From: an uncultured Sutterella sp.
GTDB lineage: Bacteria; Pseudomonadota; Gammaproteobacteria; Burkholderiales; Burkholderiaceae_F
DNA length: 44,970 nucleotides
Direction of reading: 5' to 3'
Assembly: GCA_937943605.1 (NCBI GenBank)
Contig: CALEAW010000055.1
Span: forward strand, 1 to 44,970
Shown here piece after piece: positions 33,176-40,822 of this stretch. A model generated the notes under the pieces. The model had not been told where the DNA came from and ran no database searches. It saw nothing but the letters and a program-made list of their open reading frames with translations. Numbering within the stretch: position 1 is the first letter of the stretch; every line of letters begins with the position of its first letter. Made by a program: the position numbers and the translations under genes.

Positions 33176-34116
33176 AAAAGACACTTTTGGCGATGACGTT
33201 GGCAGCGTTTTCTATGGGCGCTTTTGCAACGATGCCTGAGAAGGTCACGATTGTTTATGTGAAGTCACCCTTTAACCTTCAGAACATGGTGATGAAAGAC
33301 AAGGGCATGCTTGAAAAGGCCTTTGAAAAGGATGGCGTCAAGGTTGAGTGGAAGTCCATTAATTCGGGTGCAAAGCAAGCACAAGCCATGGCTGCAGGTG
33401 CTGTGGATGTGTCCGCGGTAATGAACACGGCCTCGTTGTTGATGGCCAATGGTGCTGGGATCCCGGTGATGGTTGCTAGCGGTGTGTCTCGTCCGACGGA
33501 TACCTTTGCCATTATTGGTAAGCCTGGTGAAACCTTGACGGTCAAGGACCTCAAGGGCAAGAAGGTCGCGGGTCCTCGTGGAACGGTGCTCCATCAAATG
33601 CTCGTTGCTGCTTTGCTAAAGAACGGCATGAAGGCCGATGACGTTGAATTCTTGTCGATGGATCCCAATGCCGCTATGACGGCTGCGATTGCTGGCAAGG
33701 TCGATGCAGCGTTGGTGGCCGCTAGCGGCATCATCAAGGCTGAAGAAGCTGGTTGCAAGGTCATTACGACGGCCAAGGGTTTGGTTGACGTGAACCTTAT
33801 GATGACGGTCTCGAAGAGCTTTGCTGAAAAGCATCCTGAAGCGCTTGAAACGGTGGTGCGTGTTGAACGCGAAGCCTATGAGTGGATGAAGGCCAATTGG
33901 CAGGAAGCTTTGGCGATTGGTGCCAAAGAACACGGTATTTCGTTGGCTGATGCTGAAAAGCTCGCCAACTGGTCGCACTACTACAACACCGTGACCGAAG
34001 CTGACATCAAGGGGCTTGAAGCCGATCAGAAGTTCTTGCTCGAAAACGACTTGATGAAGGCACCTGTCGACGTGAAGGCCTTGATTTTGCCGATCGCCAT
34101 GGAGCCCACAAAGTAA
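33172..34116 (+). CDS. ABC transporter periplasmic binding protein, SsuA/NMT1-like
   Basis: 314 residues. Sec signal peptide to about residue 19 (AFSMGAFA). The body has the two-lobed NMT1/SsuA features: SGAKQAQAMAAGAVDVSAVMNTASLLMANGAGIPV, represented by its Q-A-M-A-A-G-A-V-D core, then TVKDLKGKKVAGPRGT and PNAAMTAAIAGKVDAA. Ligand class is probably an alkylsulfonate, taurine or a related small anion. The last 45 bases of the gene are repeated at 34917 downstream of a toxin-antitoxin pair. Confidence 0.92.
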   Translation: MKKTLLAMTLAAFSMGAFATMPEKVTIVYVKSPFNLQNMVMKDKGMLEKAFEKDGVKVEWKSINSGAKQAQAMAAGAVDVSAVMNTASLLMANGAGIPVMVASGVSRPTDTFAIIGKPGETLTVKDLKGKKVAGPRGTVLHQMLVAALLKNGMKADDVEFLSMDPNAAMTAAIAGKVDAALVAASGIIKAEEAGCKVITTAKGLVDVNLMMTVSKSFAEKHPEALETVVRVEREAYEWMKANWQEALAIGAKEHGISLADAEKLANWSHYYNTVTEADIKGLEADQKFLLENDLMKAPVDVKALILPIAMEPTK

Positions 34117-34234
34117 CAGGTTTGAGCGCTGAGGCTCTGTAGCTCAAAATCTAGTTACAAAAGAAAGCCCCGTTAGGCACCTATCGTTTGTCTTAACGGG
34201 GTTTTGTTTTACGAGCAAAAACCCTCAAAAAGCC
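34072..34234 (+). repeat. direct repeat copy A (binding-protein 3' end plus terminator)
   Basis: The first 45 bases encode the last 14 residues and stop of the binding protein and match copy B with one difference. The last 38 bases (GGGGTTTTGTTTTACGAGCA onward) are identical in both copies. The segment between, including the terminator stem, has diverged. Confidence 0.9.
34164..34206 (+). terminator. terminator of ABC operon
   Basis: CCCCGTTA/TAACGGGG arms around a 20-base loop, followed by TTTTGTTTT. Confidence 0.85.
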
Positions 34235-34254
34235 CTCAGTAGTACCGAGGGCTG
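34225..34254 (-). terminator. terminator of the toxin-antitoxin operon
   Basis: On the minus strand AGCCCTC/GAGGGCT arms around GGTACTACT are followed by TTTTTGAGGGTTTTTG. It is placed 20 bases beyond the antitoxin stop. Confidence 0.75.
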
Positions 34255-34273
34255 TGGTGACTTAACGTTGTTG

Positions 34274-34519
34274 TTACGCAATTGCGTGTTTAAGCGAAGT
34301 CTGTTGATTTCTAGAGGCGATCTCTCTAGTCGCTCTCTGCAAGATTTCATATGCTTTGAGGATGCCTCGTGAGTCGCCTAGAAATTGGCAGGCTCGAAGG
34401 TATACGCGTCCTTCGGGGTCTTCATCGAAACAGTCGACGATAAATTCAATGATTTCTTCGTCTGTTTCCATGTTATCCACGGGGTTGAAGGGTGATACTT
34501 TAACTTTATCTGTGCTCAT
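34274..34519 (-). CDS. antitoxin of a HigBA/RelE-like pair
   Basis: 81 residues. The central FNPVDNMETDEEIIEFIVDCFDE segment (first part F-N-P-V-D) matches the opening of addiction-module antidote proteins paired with HigB-type toxins. The following YLRACQFLGDSRGILKAYEIL fits their conserved helix. The usual Xre helix-turn-helix that follows looks shortened, which is odd. The start codon comes one base after the toxin stop, so the pair is toxin first, antitoxin second, as in higBA. Confidence 0.75.
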   Translation of the reverse strand: MSTDKVKVSPFNPVDNMETDEEIIEFIVDCFDEDPEGRVYLRACQFLGDSRGILKAYEILQRATREIASRNQQTSLKHAIA

Positions 34520-34520
34520 C

Positions 34521-34823
34521 TCACAACTCCAAATTTTCTGCTAATCGGGTTGCAGTATCTATATCAGCTTGTTGTGTTCTCTTGTCACCACCAGCGAGAA
34601 GGAATATTACCTCACCGTTCACTGTGGTGAAGTACACGCGATAGCCTGGTCCGACATCAATACGCAATTCTGAAATTTTTCCCACGCGTTTAACGTCACC
34701 GAACAGGCCAGCTGCGACTCGGGCAATTCTTCGGTCAACCGCTTTCTTCGCGATCATATCCCTCAAACTAGCGTACCAGTCATCAAATCGCTTTGTAGAT
34801 TTGACCTCAAAAAAACCTAACAT
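34521..34823 (-). CDS. RelE/ParE-superfamily toxin (addiction module killer protein)
   Basis: 100 residues from the ATG preceded by GGAG; the frame opens 12 codons earlier without such a site. Family features are VKSTKRFDDWYASLRD near the start, ELRIDVGPGYRVYF in the middle, and FLLAGGDKRTQQADI near the end, the conserved GGDK.tQ..DI signature of the HigB-like COG3657 toxins, which cut mRNA on the ribosome. It is followed by its antitoxin and flanked by direct repeats. Confidence 0.9.
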   Translation of the reverse strand: MLGFFEVKSTKRFDDWYASLRDMIAKKAVDRRIARVAAGLFGDVKRVGKISELRIDVGPGYRVYFTTVNGEVIFLLAGGDKRTQQADIDTATRLAENLEL

Positions 34824-34916
34824 GCAAAACTCCAATGTGTTTGGACAGTATAACTGCAAAGCATTTGTTCTGAAAGTCGGTTTAAGCGTCCTCAGTTGTT
34901 AGATTTTTTCTAATGG

Positions 34917-35081
34917 GTGAAGGCCTTGATTTTGCCGATCGCCATGGAGCCCACGAAGTAATGGTTAGTTGAGCCCTTAGCTTTTGGGACTCAAAGTTTT
35001 GTTACAAAAAAGGACCCCGTTAAGGACCTATCGTTAGTCCTTACGGGGTTTTGTTTTACGAGCAAAAACCCTCAAAAAGCC
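34917..35081 (+). repeat. direct repeat copy B (orphan binding-protein tail plus terminator)
   Basis: Repeats the last 14 codons and stop of the ABC binding-protein gene and its terminator without the rest of the gene. In-frame stop codons lie just upstream, so it is not expressed. Its terminator arms are ACCCCGTTAAGGAC/GTCCTTACGGGGT. Confidence 0.9.
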
Positions 35082-35232
35082 ACGTTGTTTCTTTAAAAAT
35101 TCACTTTACAGTAAGGACTAACCCGTTATATGTCGTCTTAAAGAGAGGGTTTTTACGGCATTTCAACTTTGCGACAGGCTCGGTATCCTCTTTCGCAGTG
35201 TGACCAACTGCTTTTCTGAGGAGAGAAGACAA

Positions 35233-36390
35233 ATGAACTTTATGAAGACGCTCGTGGCTGGTGCTATCGCTGGCGTGATGATGGCTGGCGCCGCTGTGGC
35301 TAAGGATGACCTGCGTCCGCGCGAATATGGCATCGAATTCGGTGTGCTCAAGACTGGTGAACATAATGCAATTACCGACGTGAAAGGCGTTTTGGTTGGC
35401 CAGGTGAATGTGCACGACGATAAGAAGGGCGCTCACACTGGTGTGACCGCGATTTTGCCGCACGGTGGCAACATCTTTAAAGAAAAGGTTCCGGCTGGTA
35501 TCTTCCTTGCCAACGGTTTCGGTAAGATGACGGGCTACCCTCAGGTGAAGGAACTTGGCAATATCGAAACGCCTATCGTGCTTGTGAACACGTTGAACGT
35601 GGCTGCTGGTCTTGACGGTATTATCGACTACACGTTCTCCTTCAAGGATAATGGCGACGTTCGTTCTGTGAACGGTGTGGTCGGTGAAACAAACGACGGT
35701 GGTATTAACGATATTCGCGCTCGCTTCTTGACGCCTAAGGATGTTTTGAAGGCCATCACGACGGCTAAGACTGGCCCGGTTGAAGAAGGTGTCGTCGGTG
35801 CTGGTTCTGGTACGAAGGCTTTTGGCTTCAAGGGTGGTATCGGCACCTCTTCTCGTGTGCTTCCGAAGAGCATGGGCGGCTACACGGTTGGCGTGCTTGT
35901 TCAGACGAACTTCGGCGGCTTCTTGAATGTGGACGGCGTGGCTGTGGGCGAAAAGCTTGGTGGCTATCCGTGGCAGAAAGAAATCGAATGCGCTGACGGC
36001 TCCATCATGATGATCGTCGCGACCGACGCCCCGATCGATTCTCGCAACCTCGAACGCGTGGCTAAGCGTGCCTTCATGGGTTTGGCTAAGGCCGGTGGTA
36101 TTGCTTCGAACGGCTCTGGCGACTTCGCGATCGCTTTCTCGACCGCTGAACAAAACCGAGTGCCCCATAACGGCAAGAAGCTCGACACCTTGAAGGTGAC
36201 CGAAGTTCAGAACGACGATATGACGCCGATCTTCATGGCTACGATCGAAGCCACTGAAGAAGCCATCGTCAATTCGCTCTTCAAAGCGCATGACGTCAAG
36301 GGTTATGACGGTAAGGTGACGAAGTCCTTGCCGGTTGACCAGGTGCTTGACATGCTTCGCGCGGAAGGTAAGTTACCTGCCAAGAAGTAA
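35233..36390 (+). CDS. exported P1-family (DmpA/DAP) self-processing aminopeptidase
   Basis: 385 residues. The start is set by GAGGAG; an upstream in-frame ATG at 35200 has no such signal. A Sec signal peptide ends near AAVAKDD. P1-family features include LVGQVNVHDD, the VVGAGSGTKAFGFKGGIGTSSR stretch (key G-A-G-S-G-T) and DGSIMMIVATDAP, where the pair Gly256-Ser257 is the expected autocleavage point; Ser257 would become the N-terminal nucleophile. Members cleave D- or beta-amino-acid peptides and L-aminopeptide esters. Periplasmic location and nearness to the M20 peptidase suggest peptide scavenging. Confidence 0.9.
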   Translation: MNFMKTLVAGAIAGVMMAGAAVAKDDLRPREYGIEFGVLKTGEHNAITDVKGVLVGQVNVHDDKKGAHTGVTAILPHGGNIFKEKVPAGIFLANGFGKMTGYPQVKELGNIETPIVLVNTLNVAAGLDGIIDYTFSFKDNGDVRSVNGVVGETNDGGINDIRARFLTPKDVLKAITTAKTGPVEEGVVGAGSGTKAFGFKGGIGTSSRVLPKSMGGYTVGVLVQTNFGGFLNVDGVAVGEKLGGYPWQKEIECADGSIMMIVATDAPIDSRNLERVAKRAFMGLAKAGGIASNGSGDFAIAFSTAEQNRVPHNGKKLDTLKVTEVQNDDMTPIFMATIEATEEAIVNSLFKAHDVKGYDGKVTKSLPVDQVLDMLRAEGKLPAKK

Positions 36391-36433
36391 GCGTCAAAAA
36401 GATTCAATCAAAGAGTCAAGTTGATTGAGGGTC

Positions 36434-36463
36434 AATGCCCGTCTTCTCGCGAAGGCGGGCATT
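36434..36463 (+). terminator. hairpin after P1 peptidase gene
   Basis: AATGCCCG/CGGGCATT arms with an inner TTC/GAA pair around TCGC. The T tract is poor. Confidence 0.6.
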
Positions 36464-37168
36464 CTGCTTATTTGAGCGTCAAAATGTGTTAAAGGCCATT
36501 GAGCTTTTTCGCAAAGCGAGTAAAGCATTCAAAGCCAATGGTGAATCGTAGGTTATTGATCAAATCGACCATAGGTTATGCGCTAAAACACCGCTTGCGA
36601 CAGCATAAGGCGTCTCTGTCTGACATATGACCGCACCTTCGCCGACGGGTAAAGGCAATGATTTAGAGAGAATAAATTCAATGGTCAATACGGTATTTTA
36701 TTCATGGCCTATAGTGGATTTTATCCATGGTGCACCATCGATTTTGTACCAATTTTGTTTCTCTCATACAACCTGAGAATTGTTTTCTGTCCCGTGGCGT
36801 CTTTTTTCTCAAGATGGGTCTTGCTGCAATAGCCGGCGGCATCGCTCAAGCTAAACCCGTCTTTGAACTTGAAACTTATGAAAAGGAAACCGACGTCTTG
36901 AAGCTCCCAAAAACGGCAGTACTTTGATCTGTTATTAAGGTCAATAAATAATGAAATACCGTCAAAATTGACTGCATGATTGATGTCAATAGTCTTAAGG
37001 GTTTCGCCTCTGTTGATGGACTCGTAGATAGTAGAAATCATGATTGAGGCTTCGTTATATGAGCAATACACTTAACCTCGGACTGGCTGAAAAAGGTCGA
37101 CAAAATACGCGAAACGCGTGACTTGTCGCCTTTGGATGCTATCAGCCTAAGACCAAGGAGAGAAAGAT
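36464..37168. other. 705-base gap, possible remnant coding sequence
   Basis: No credible gene. A plus-strand frame near 36812-36927 reads like a signal-peptide-type segment (MGLAAIAGGIAQAKPVFELE) and a short tail, then stops. A minus-strand frame of 116 codons at 36721-37071 overlaps it, but it starts at GTG with a poor ribosome-binding site. Both may be relics. The 12-base palindrome ATGGTGCACCAT is at 36727-36738. Confidence 0.4.
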
Positions 37169-38863
37169 ATGAATTTCAAACCGACGATGTTAGCAGCCGC
37201 ATTGTGCACAGCTGCCTTTGCTGCTCATGCTGCAGTGCCTGTCGTATCGGATACCGTGAAGCAGAACGCTGCTTTACTTAATGCCGATCCTGCGATGCAG
37301 GCACTTTTGAAAGAAGCGACGCGCCCCGAAGCGCAGAAGTGGCGCTTCAATACCTTGCTTGAACTCGCTCGCATTGCTTCGCCGTCGCGCTATGAAATGC
37401 GCCGTCAGGCTGAAATTACGCGCCGCCTTGTTGAAGAATGGGGCTTTGCGCCTGAAGACGTGATGACCTGTGCTGACGGTACGATCAAGGGCGCGGGCGT
37501 CCAGTTAGTAGACGGTAAGCCCGTTTATAACGTCTGCGTGCGTATTCCAGGTACCTATGGCGCTCAGCCGGGCGCTGTGAGCTACAAGGGTCAGTTCCCG
37601 AAGGTGATGCTCGAAGGTCATATCGATACGGTCAATCCTGCTGTCTTGCCGCCCGCTGAAACGCCTTTTGAACCCGTTAAACTTCAGAAAGCCACTGAAC
37701 CCGTGGTGCCTACGCGTGACGCTCTGAAGGCTTTGGTTGACGAAGTCCACTTTGATAAGAATGGTAAGGTCATCGAAGATGAAGCCTATCAGAAGGCCTA
37801 TCATCGCTACGTTGACCTCGAAGACGCTCAGAAAAAAGGTGGCTATCGCATCTATGTCCCTGGATTCGGGGATGCAATGATCAATACGGTGGCTGTGATG
37901 CAGACAGCCGTCTTGATGAAAAAACACAACATCCGTCCGGTCTACGATATCTGGGTTTGCGGTACCGCGGGTGAAGAAGGTCAAGGTAACTTGGCTGGTA
38001 TGAAGCAGCTCTATGGCTATAGCCAAGAAGCCGGCAAGGGCAATAATGCGCTCAACTTTGTTGCGAACTTTGGCGCAGATAGCACGGTGCCAGGTGACGC
38101 CGTTGTTAATTATTTAGGCTCTTATCGCTTCGAAATTCGCTATAACGAACCCGCTGGCTTTAAGCTCGGTGACAAGCGTCCGTCTGCCACGATGGCCATG
38201 ACGCGTGCGATTAGCGAAATTGCCAAGCTTAAGACCGCTTGGGACCTCGATAAAAAGGCTGAACGCACGACCTACACGGTAGGCACGGCGCGTTGCGACG
38301 AACCGACCGAAGGGCGTTCGACTCGTTGCACGTTGATGGTCGATATGCGTAGTCCAACGCAGGCACCGCTTTCTGCGATTCGCGCTCAGATCGAACCGCA
38401 GTTTAAGAAGGCTCTAGACGCAGAAAATGCGCGTTATGGCTTAAAGGCGGGTGATAAGAATGCCGTGACGATGGACCTCGTTTGGTTCGGTGACCGTCCT
38501 GCCTATCAGCGTCCGCACTATAACGACATCGCCATGCAAGCCCTCTGGCAAGCGTCTGAAACGGCTGATATTGACGTCGTGAAGGAACTGCCTGTTGAAG
38601 CCGCATCGCTTAACGACAACGTGCCGGCAGCTTTGGGCGTCCCAACTGTCAATGTCAACTTAGGTACGCCAGCTGCTGATGGCGGCGGTCATGCCTGGTA
38701 TGAATGGGGTATCCCGGGCAATGGTTTTGATGAAGGTAAGCGCCTTTATCGCTTCCTCATGATGGGTCTCTTGGCGTCAGGCTACAACACGGCTGACGGT
38801 AAGGTGGTTGAACCGGGTGTGGGTCCGATGGGCGCTCGCACGACTGAAGAAATCTTTAAGTAA
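37169..38863 (+). CDS. exported M20-family metallopeptidase
   Basis: 564 residues, longer than typical M20 enzymes. Sec signal peptide to about residue 22 (FAAHAAV). The metal-site motif MLEGHIDTV places His151 and Asp153, and WVCGTAGEEGQGN places the catalytic and metal Glu269/270. A long insertion (about 160-225) separates them. The region where the lid domain should carry the conserved Gly-Gly-His-Ser motif instead reads YRFEIRYNEPAGFKLGDKRP-type sequence, without that His. The gene 14 bases downstream encodes a lone lid-like domain that has it. A strong AAGGAGAG precedes the ATG. Confidence 0.88.
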   Translation: MNFKPTMLAAALCTAAFAAHAAVPVVSDTVKQNAALLNADPAMQALLKEATRPEAQKWRFNTLLELARIASPSRYEMRRQAEITRRLVEEWGFAPEDVMTCADGTIKGAGVQLVDGKPVYNVCVRIPGTYGAQPGAVSYKGQFPKVMLEGHIDTVNPAVLPPAETPFEPVKLQKATEPVVPTRDALKALVDEVHFDKNGKVIEDEAYQKAYHRYVDLEDAQKKGGYRIYVPGFGDAMINTVAVMQTAVLMKKHNIRPVYDIWVCGTAGEEGQGNLAGMKQLYGYSQEAGKGNNALNFVANFGADSTVPGDAVVNYLGSYRFEIRYNEPAGFKLGDKRPSATMAMTRAISEIAKLKTAWDLDKKAERTTYTVGTARCDEPTEGRSTRCTLMVDMRSPTQAPLSAIRAQIEPQFKKALDAENARYGLKAGDKNAVTMDLVWFGDRPAYQRPHYNDIAMQALWQASETADIDVVKELPVEAASLNDNVPAALGVPTVNVNLGTPAADGGGHAWYEWGIPGNGFDEGKRLYRFLMMGLLASGYNTADGKVVEPGVGPMGARTTEEIFK

Positions 38864-38877
38864 TAGGAGCCATAGTC

Positions 38878-39297
38878 ATGAGTAAGCATTTTGTTCGTCC
38901 CGCTGTTGCGCTCCTTTTGGGTCTTGCCACTGCTGGCGTTATGGCTGGTACGCAAACGTTGACGGTGTCGCTTGAAGGGCCTGGCGGCCACTCTAGCGGT
39001 GACTACGGTAATGTGAACTGTGTTCACGCGGCCGCAACAAGCATCATCGCAATCGAAAAGGCCGTGCCTGATGCGGTGGTGTCTGGCTTCAATGGTGGTA
39101 ATTCGGTGAATTCCATCGCGTCCGATGCGCGCTTTACCGTGACCATCACGGGTGAAGGCGCTGAACTCAAAGCCAAGGCTGACAAGGTCAAGGCTGCCGT
39201 CGCCGAAGGTTGCAAGACTGAAAATGATTTCCGTGGCGTGAAGCCCGGTGACAAGAAGGACGGTGTCGCTGCTGACATTCGTTGGACGGTCAAATAA
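38878..39297 (+). CDS. exported free-standing M20 lid/dimerisation-domain-like protein
   Basis: 139 residues with a signal peptide to about 23 (GVMAGT). The mature part matches an isolated M20 dimerisation (lid) domain: VSLEGPGGHSSGDYG, then a helix (CVHAAATSIIAIEKA), then SGFNGGNSVNSIASDARFTVTITG, then a final helix. Catalytic-domain motifs are absent. AGGAG precedes the ATG, and the gene is 14 bases after the M20 peptidase, so both are co-expressed and co-localised. It may assemble with that peptidase, supply the His of the lid in trans, or bind its substrates. Confidence 0.8.
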   Translation: MSKHFVRPAVALLLGLATAGVMAGTQTLTVSLEGPGGHSSGDYGNVNCVHAAATSIIAIEKAVPDAVVSGFNGGNSVNSIASDARFTVTITGEGAELKAKADKVKAAVAEGCKTENDFRGVKPGDKKDGVAADIRWTVK

Positions 39298-39319
39298 TCA
39301 TTGAGGTTTAACCTGACTA

Positions 39320-39355
39320 AAAGAGCCCGTTTCCGATGGTGGAGACGGGCTCTTT
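39320..39355 (+). terminator. terminator of the M20 operon
   Basis: AAAGAGCCCGTTTCC and GGAGACGGGCTCTTT pair across GATGGT with one G-T pair. Confidence 0.9.
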
Positions 39356-39451
39356 GGTTGGTAGCGGTGATTTGTTTAAAGCTTTCAATAAGCCTTTGTT
39401 AGGCTAAAGACATGACAGAAACCGCTCCTAAATTGGCACAAGTGTTTAGTG

Positions 39452-39501
39452 CCGTGATTAGTACATTTTAAAGTACCGTTTAAAGTACCGTGATTAGTAC
39501 A
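39452..39501. repeat. interleaved short direct repeats
   Basis: CCGTGATTAGTACA occurs at 39452 and 39488 (period 36). Between and overlapping them, TTTAAAGTACCGT occurs at 39467 and 39479 (period 12). They lie upstream of the frame-shifted gene and could be iterated operator sites or a decayed end of a mobile element. Confidence 0.6.
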
Positions 39502-39567
39502 CTTTGGGTAACTAAAACGTAACTAATCCAAGATTCGGTTCGTTCAATAACGAAAAAAGAGGGTGTT

Positions 39568-39586
39568 GCAAAAGTCGCCTGTCGAC
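39568..39586 (+). repeat. 19-base loop repeat, copy 1
   Basis: GCAAAAGTCGCCTGTCGAC, identical at 40543. Here it sits inside a GAGGGTG...CATCCTC hairpin followed by TTCTTTTTTT, and itself contains a GTCG/CGAC mini-stem. Confidence 0.9.
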
Positions 39587-39652
39587 GAAAGCGCATCCTC
39601 TTCTTTTTTTGTGAGACAATTCCAGCTACTAAACAAAACAAAAGGCTCTCGT

Positions 39653-40530
39653 ATGAAAAACTCTCATAACTTCATGCTTAAATATGACGGAGCCGCGCTT
39701 GCCGATAGTACTATGGATGTCGCGCAACTTGCGCCTGCTCTGATCTCTCTTAGTGATGCACTGGCAGGTCTCAATAATATAGCTAACCAAGATAACGCCA
39801 AAGTATCTTTGCAAGTGCGTGCCTTAAACAAAGGTTGTTTTATTGTTGATCTTCAACTAGCGCAGGATTTTATCAATCAAATAGGAACACTCCTTGCTGG
39901 AACTGGTGTAACTGCATACTGTAATGCATATACTATTGTTAGCAGTCTAGTCGAAATTTTTATGTTAAAAAATGGCTGGACGGCAGAAAACCTGACACAG
40001 TCAACGTGTCTAGCGACAGAACAGTGGTTACCCTTAGCTTGGAATCTAAATATTTCAAGCTTAGCTATTTTGCATACAAAGGCTATAAAAACGCTGACAT
40101 CAACGCTGCATGCTCAAAGATTGCAGCACCACTAGCGACGGACGGAATAGACACGCTTTCTTTTTCTGACCAAAAGAATATTGCGACTTTCACAAAAGAG
40201 GACTTGCCTGCTCTAAACGCAAATCCAGCTGACGAAATTCTGACGGTGAATACTATAAAAACTGTCGTGACGATTGAAGCCGCAGCGTTTAAAGAAAATG
40301 TCAAGTGGAAAGTCAAGATAGGAGAACAAAATTCAGTTTTTGTCAGTATCGAAGATCAAGAGTTTCTAGAGAAAATAAACAATGGAACTGAACTATTTGG
40401 AAAAGGAGATGTTCTATATGTTGACATGGAATCAACACAAATACTGAGTATGGGAAAAATCAACGTCCAATACACGATAAAAAAAGTTCACGAGCATAAG
40501 CGTTCAGCAGAGCAACTTTCATTGTTCTAA
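39653..40530 (+). CDS. unknown protein interrupted by a -1 frameshift at an A-run
   Basis: Two frames together make one protein of about 292 residues. The first part (MKNSHNFMLKYDGAALADS at the start) ends its sensible sequence near 39966; the second part continues KKWLDGRKPDTV to a stop at 40530. The switch falls on six A at 39967-39972, and the heptamer A-AAA-AAT is in the right phase for -1 slippage. The protein is not recognised by function; its N-terminal pattern, a YDG...MDVxxLAPAL motif and an AKVSLQVRAL segment, resembles a family of hypothetical proteins. AAAGG precedes the ATG. Programmed frameshift, mutation and sequencing error are all possible. Confidence 0.65.
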
Positions 40531-40535
40531 AAAAA

Positions 40536-40584
40536 TGGGAGTGCAAAAGTCGCCTGTCGACTAATTGCAGACTCCCTTTTTTTT
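40536..40584 (+). terminator. terminator hairpin containing loop repeat copy 2
   Basis: GGGAGTGC and GC-AGA-CTCCC arms followed by nine T. The loop contains the 19-base repeat at 40543-40561 that also lies upstream of the gene. Confidence 0.75.
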
Positions 40585-40793
40585 TATTTCCGAAAAATCG
40601 CTTGTTATTCAGTGACTTAATTACAAGCGAGAATCATGACTGTCATCTATAGACGATTTTTGTGCCGTAAAAATTCAGGGATTCGCAACATTGCTACTCA
40701 TATATAGTGAAGCAATTGAAAATCTGGACAGACAATCAGGCGCAGTTTCCAGAGTTATAGTCGTTTTTGCGTCGTTACAGTTCAGGCGAGCCT
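40585..40793. other. noncoding right part of the inserted element
   Basis: AT-rich, with no gene recognised. It contains an ATCGCTTG...CAAGCGA inverted pair near 40596-40632. It may be a relic of a transposon end. Confidence 0.4.
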
Positions 40794-40822
40794 GACTGTT
40801 GCAACACCCTTTTTCGGGCGTT

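Larger units (their letters stand above)
39551..40817. mobile_element. probable inserted element bounded by inverted repeats
   Basis: The left end CGAAAAA(AGA)GGGTGTTGCAAAAGTC (39551-39575) and the right end, read on the minus strand as CGAAAAAGGGTGTTGCAACAGTC (40794-40816), form imperfect inverted repeats of about 24 bases. A third related segment lies at 40537 in direct orientation. No transposase is present, so this may be a relic of an insertion sequence or a small non-autonomous element carrying a cargo gene. It ends 6 bases from the dus stop codon. Confidence 0.5.

Noticed and set aside
35101..36291. Minus-strand open frame of about 400 codons
   Set aside because: Antisense to the P1-family peptidase, whose motifs and signal peptide are convincing.
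36721..37071. Minus-strand frame of 116 codons
   Set aside because: GTG start with a poorly spaced ribosome-binding site, no recognised motif and unusual AT-rich content; treated as noncoding or relic.
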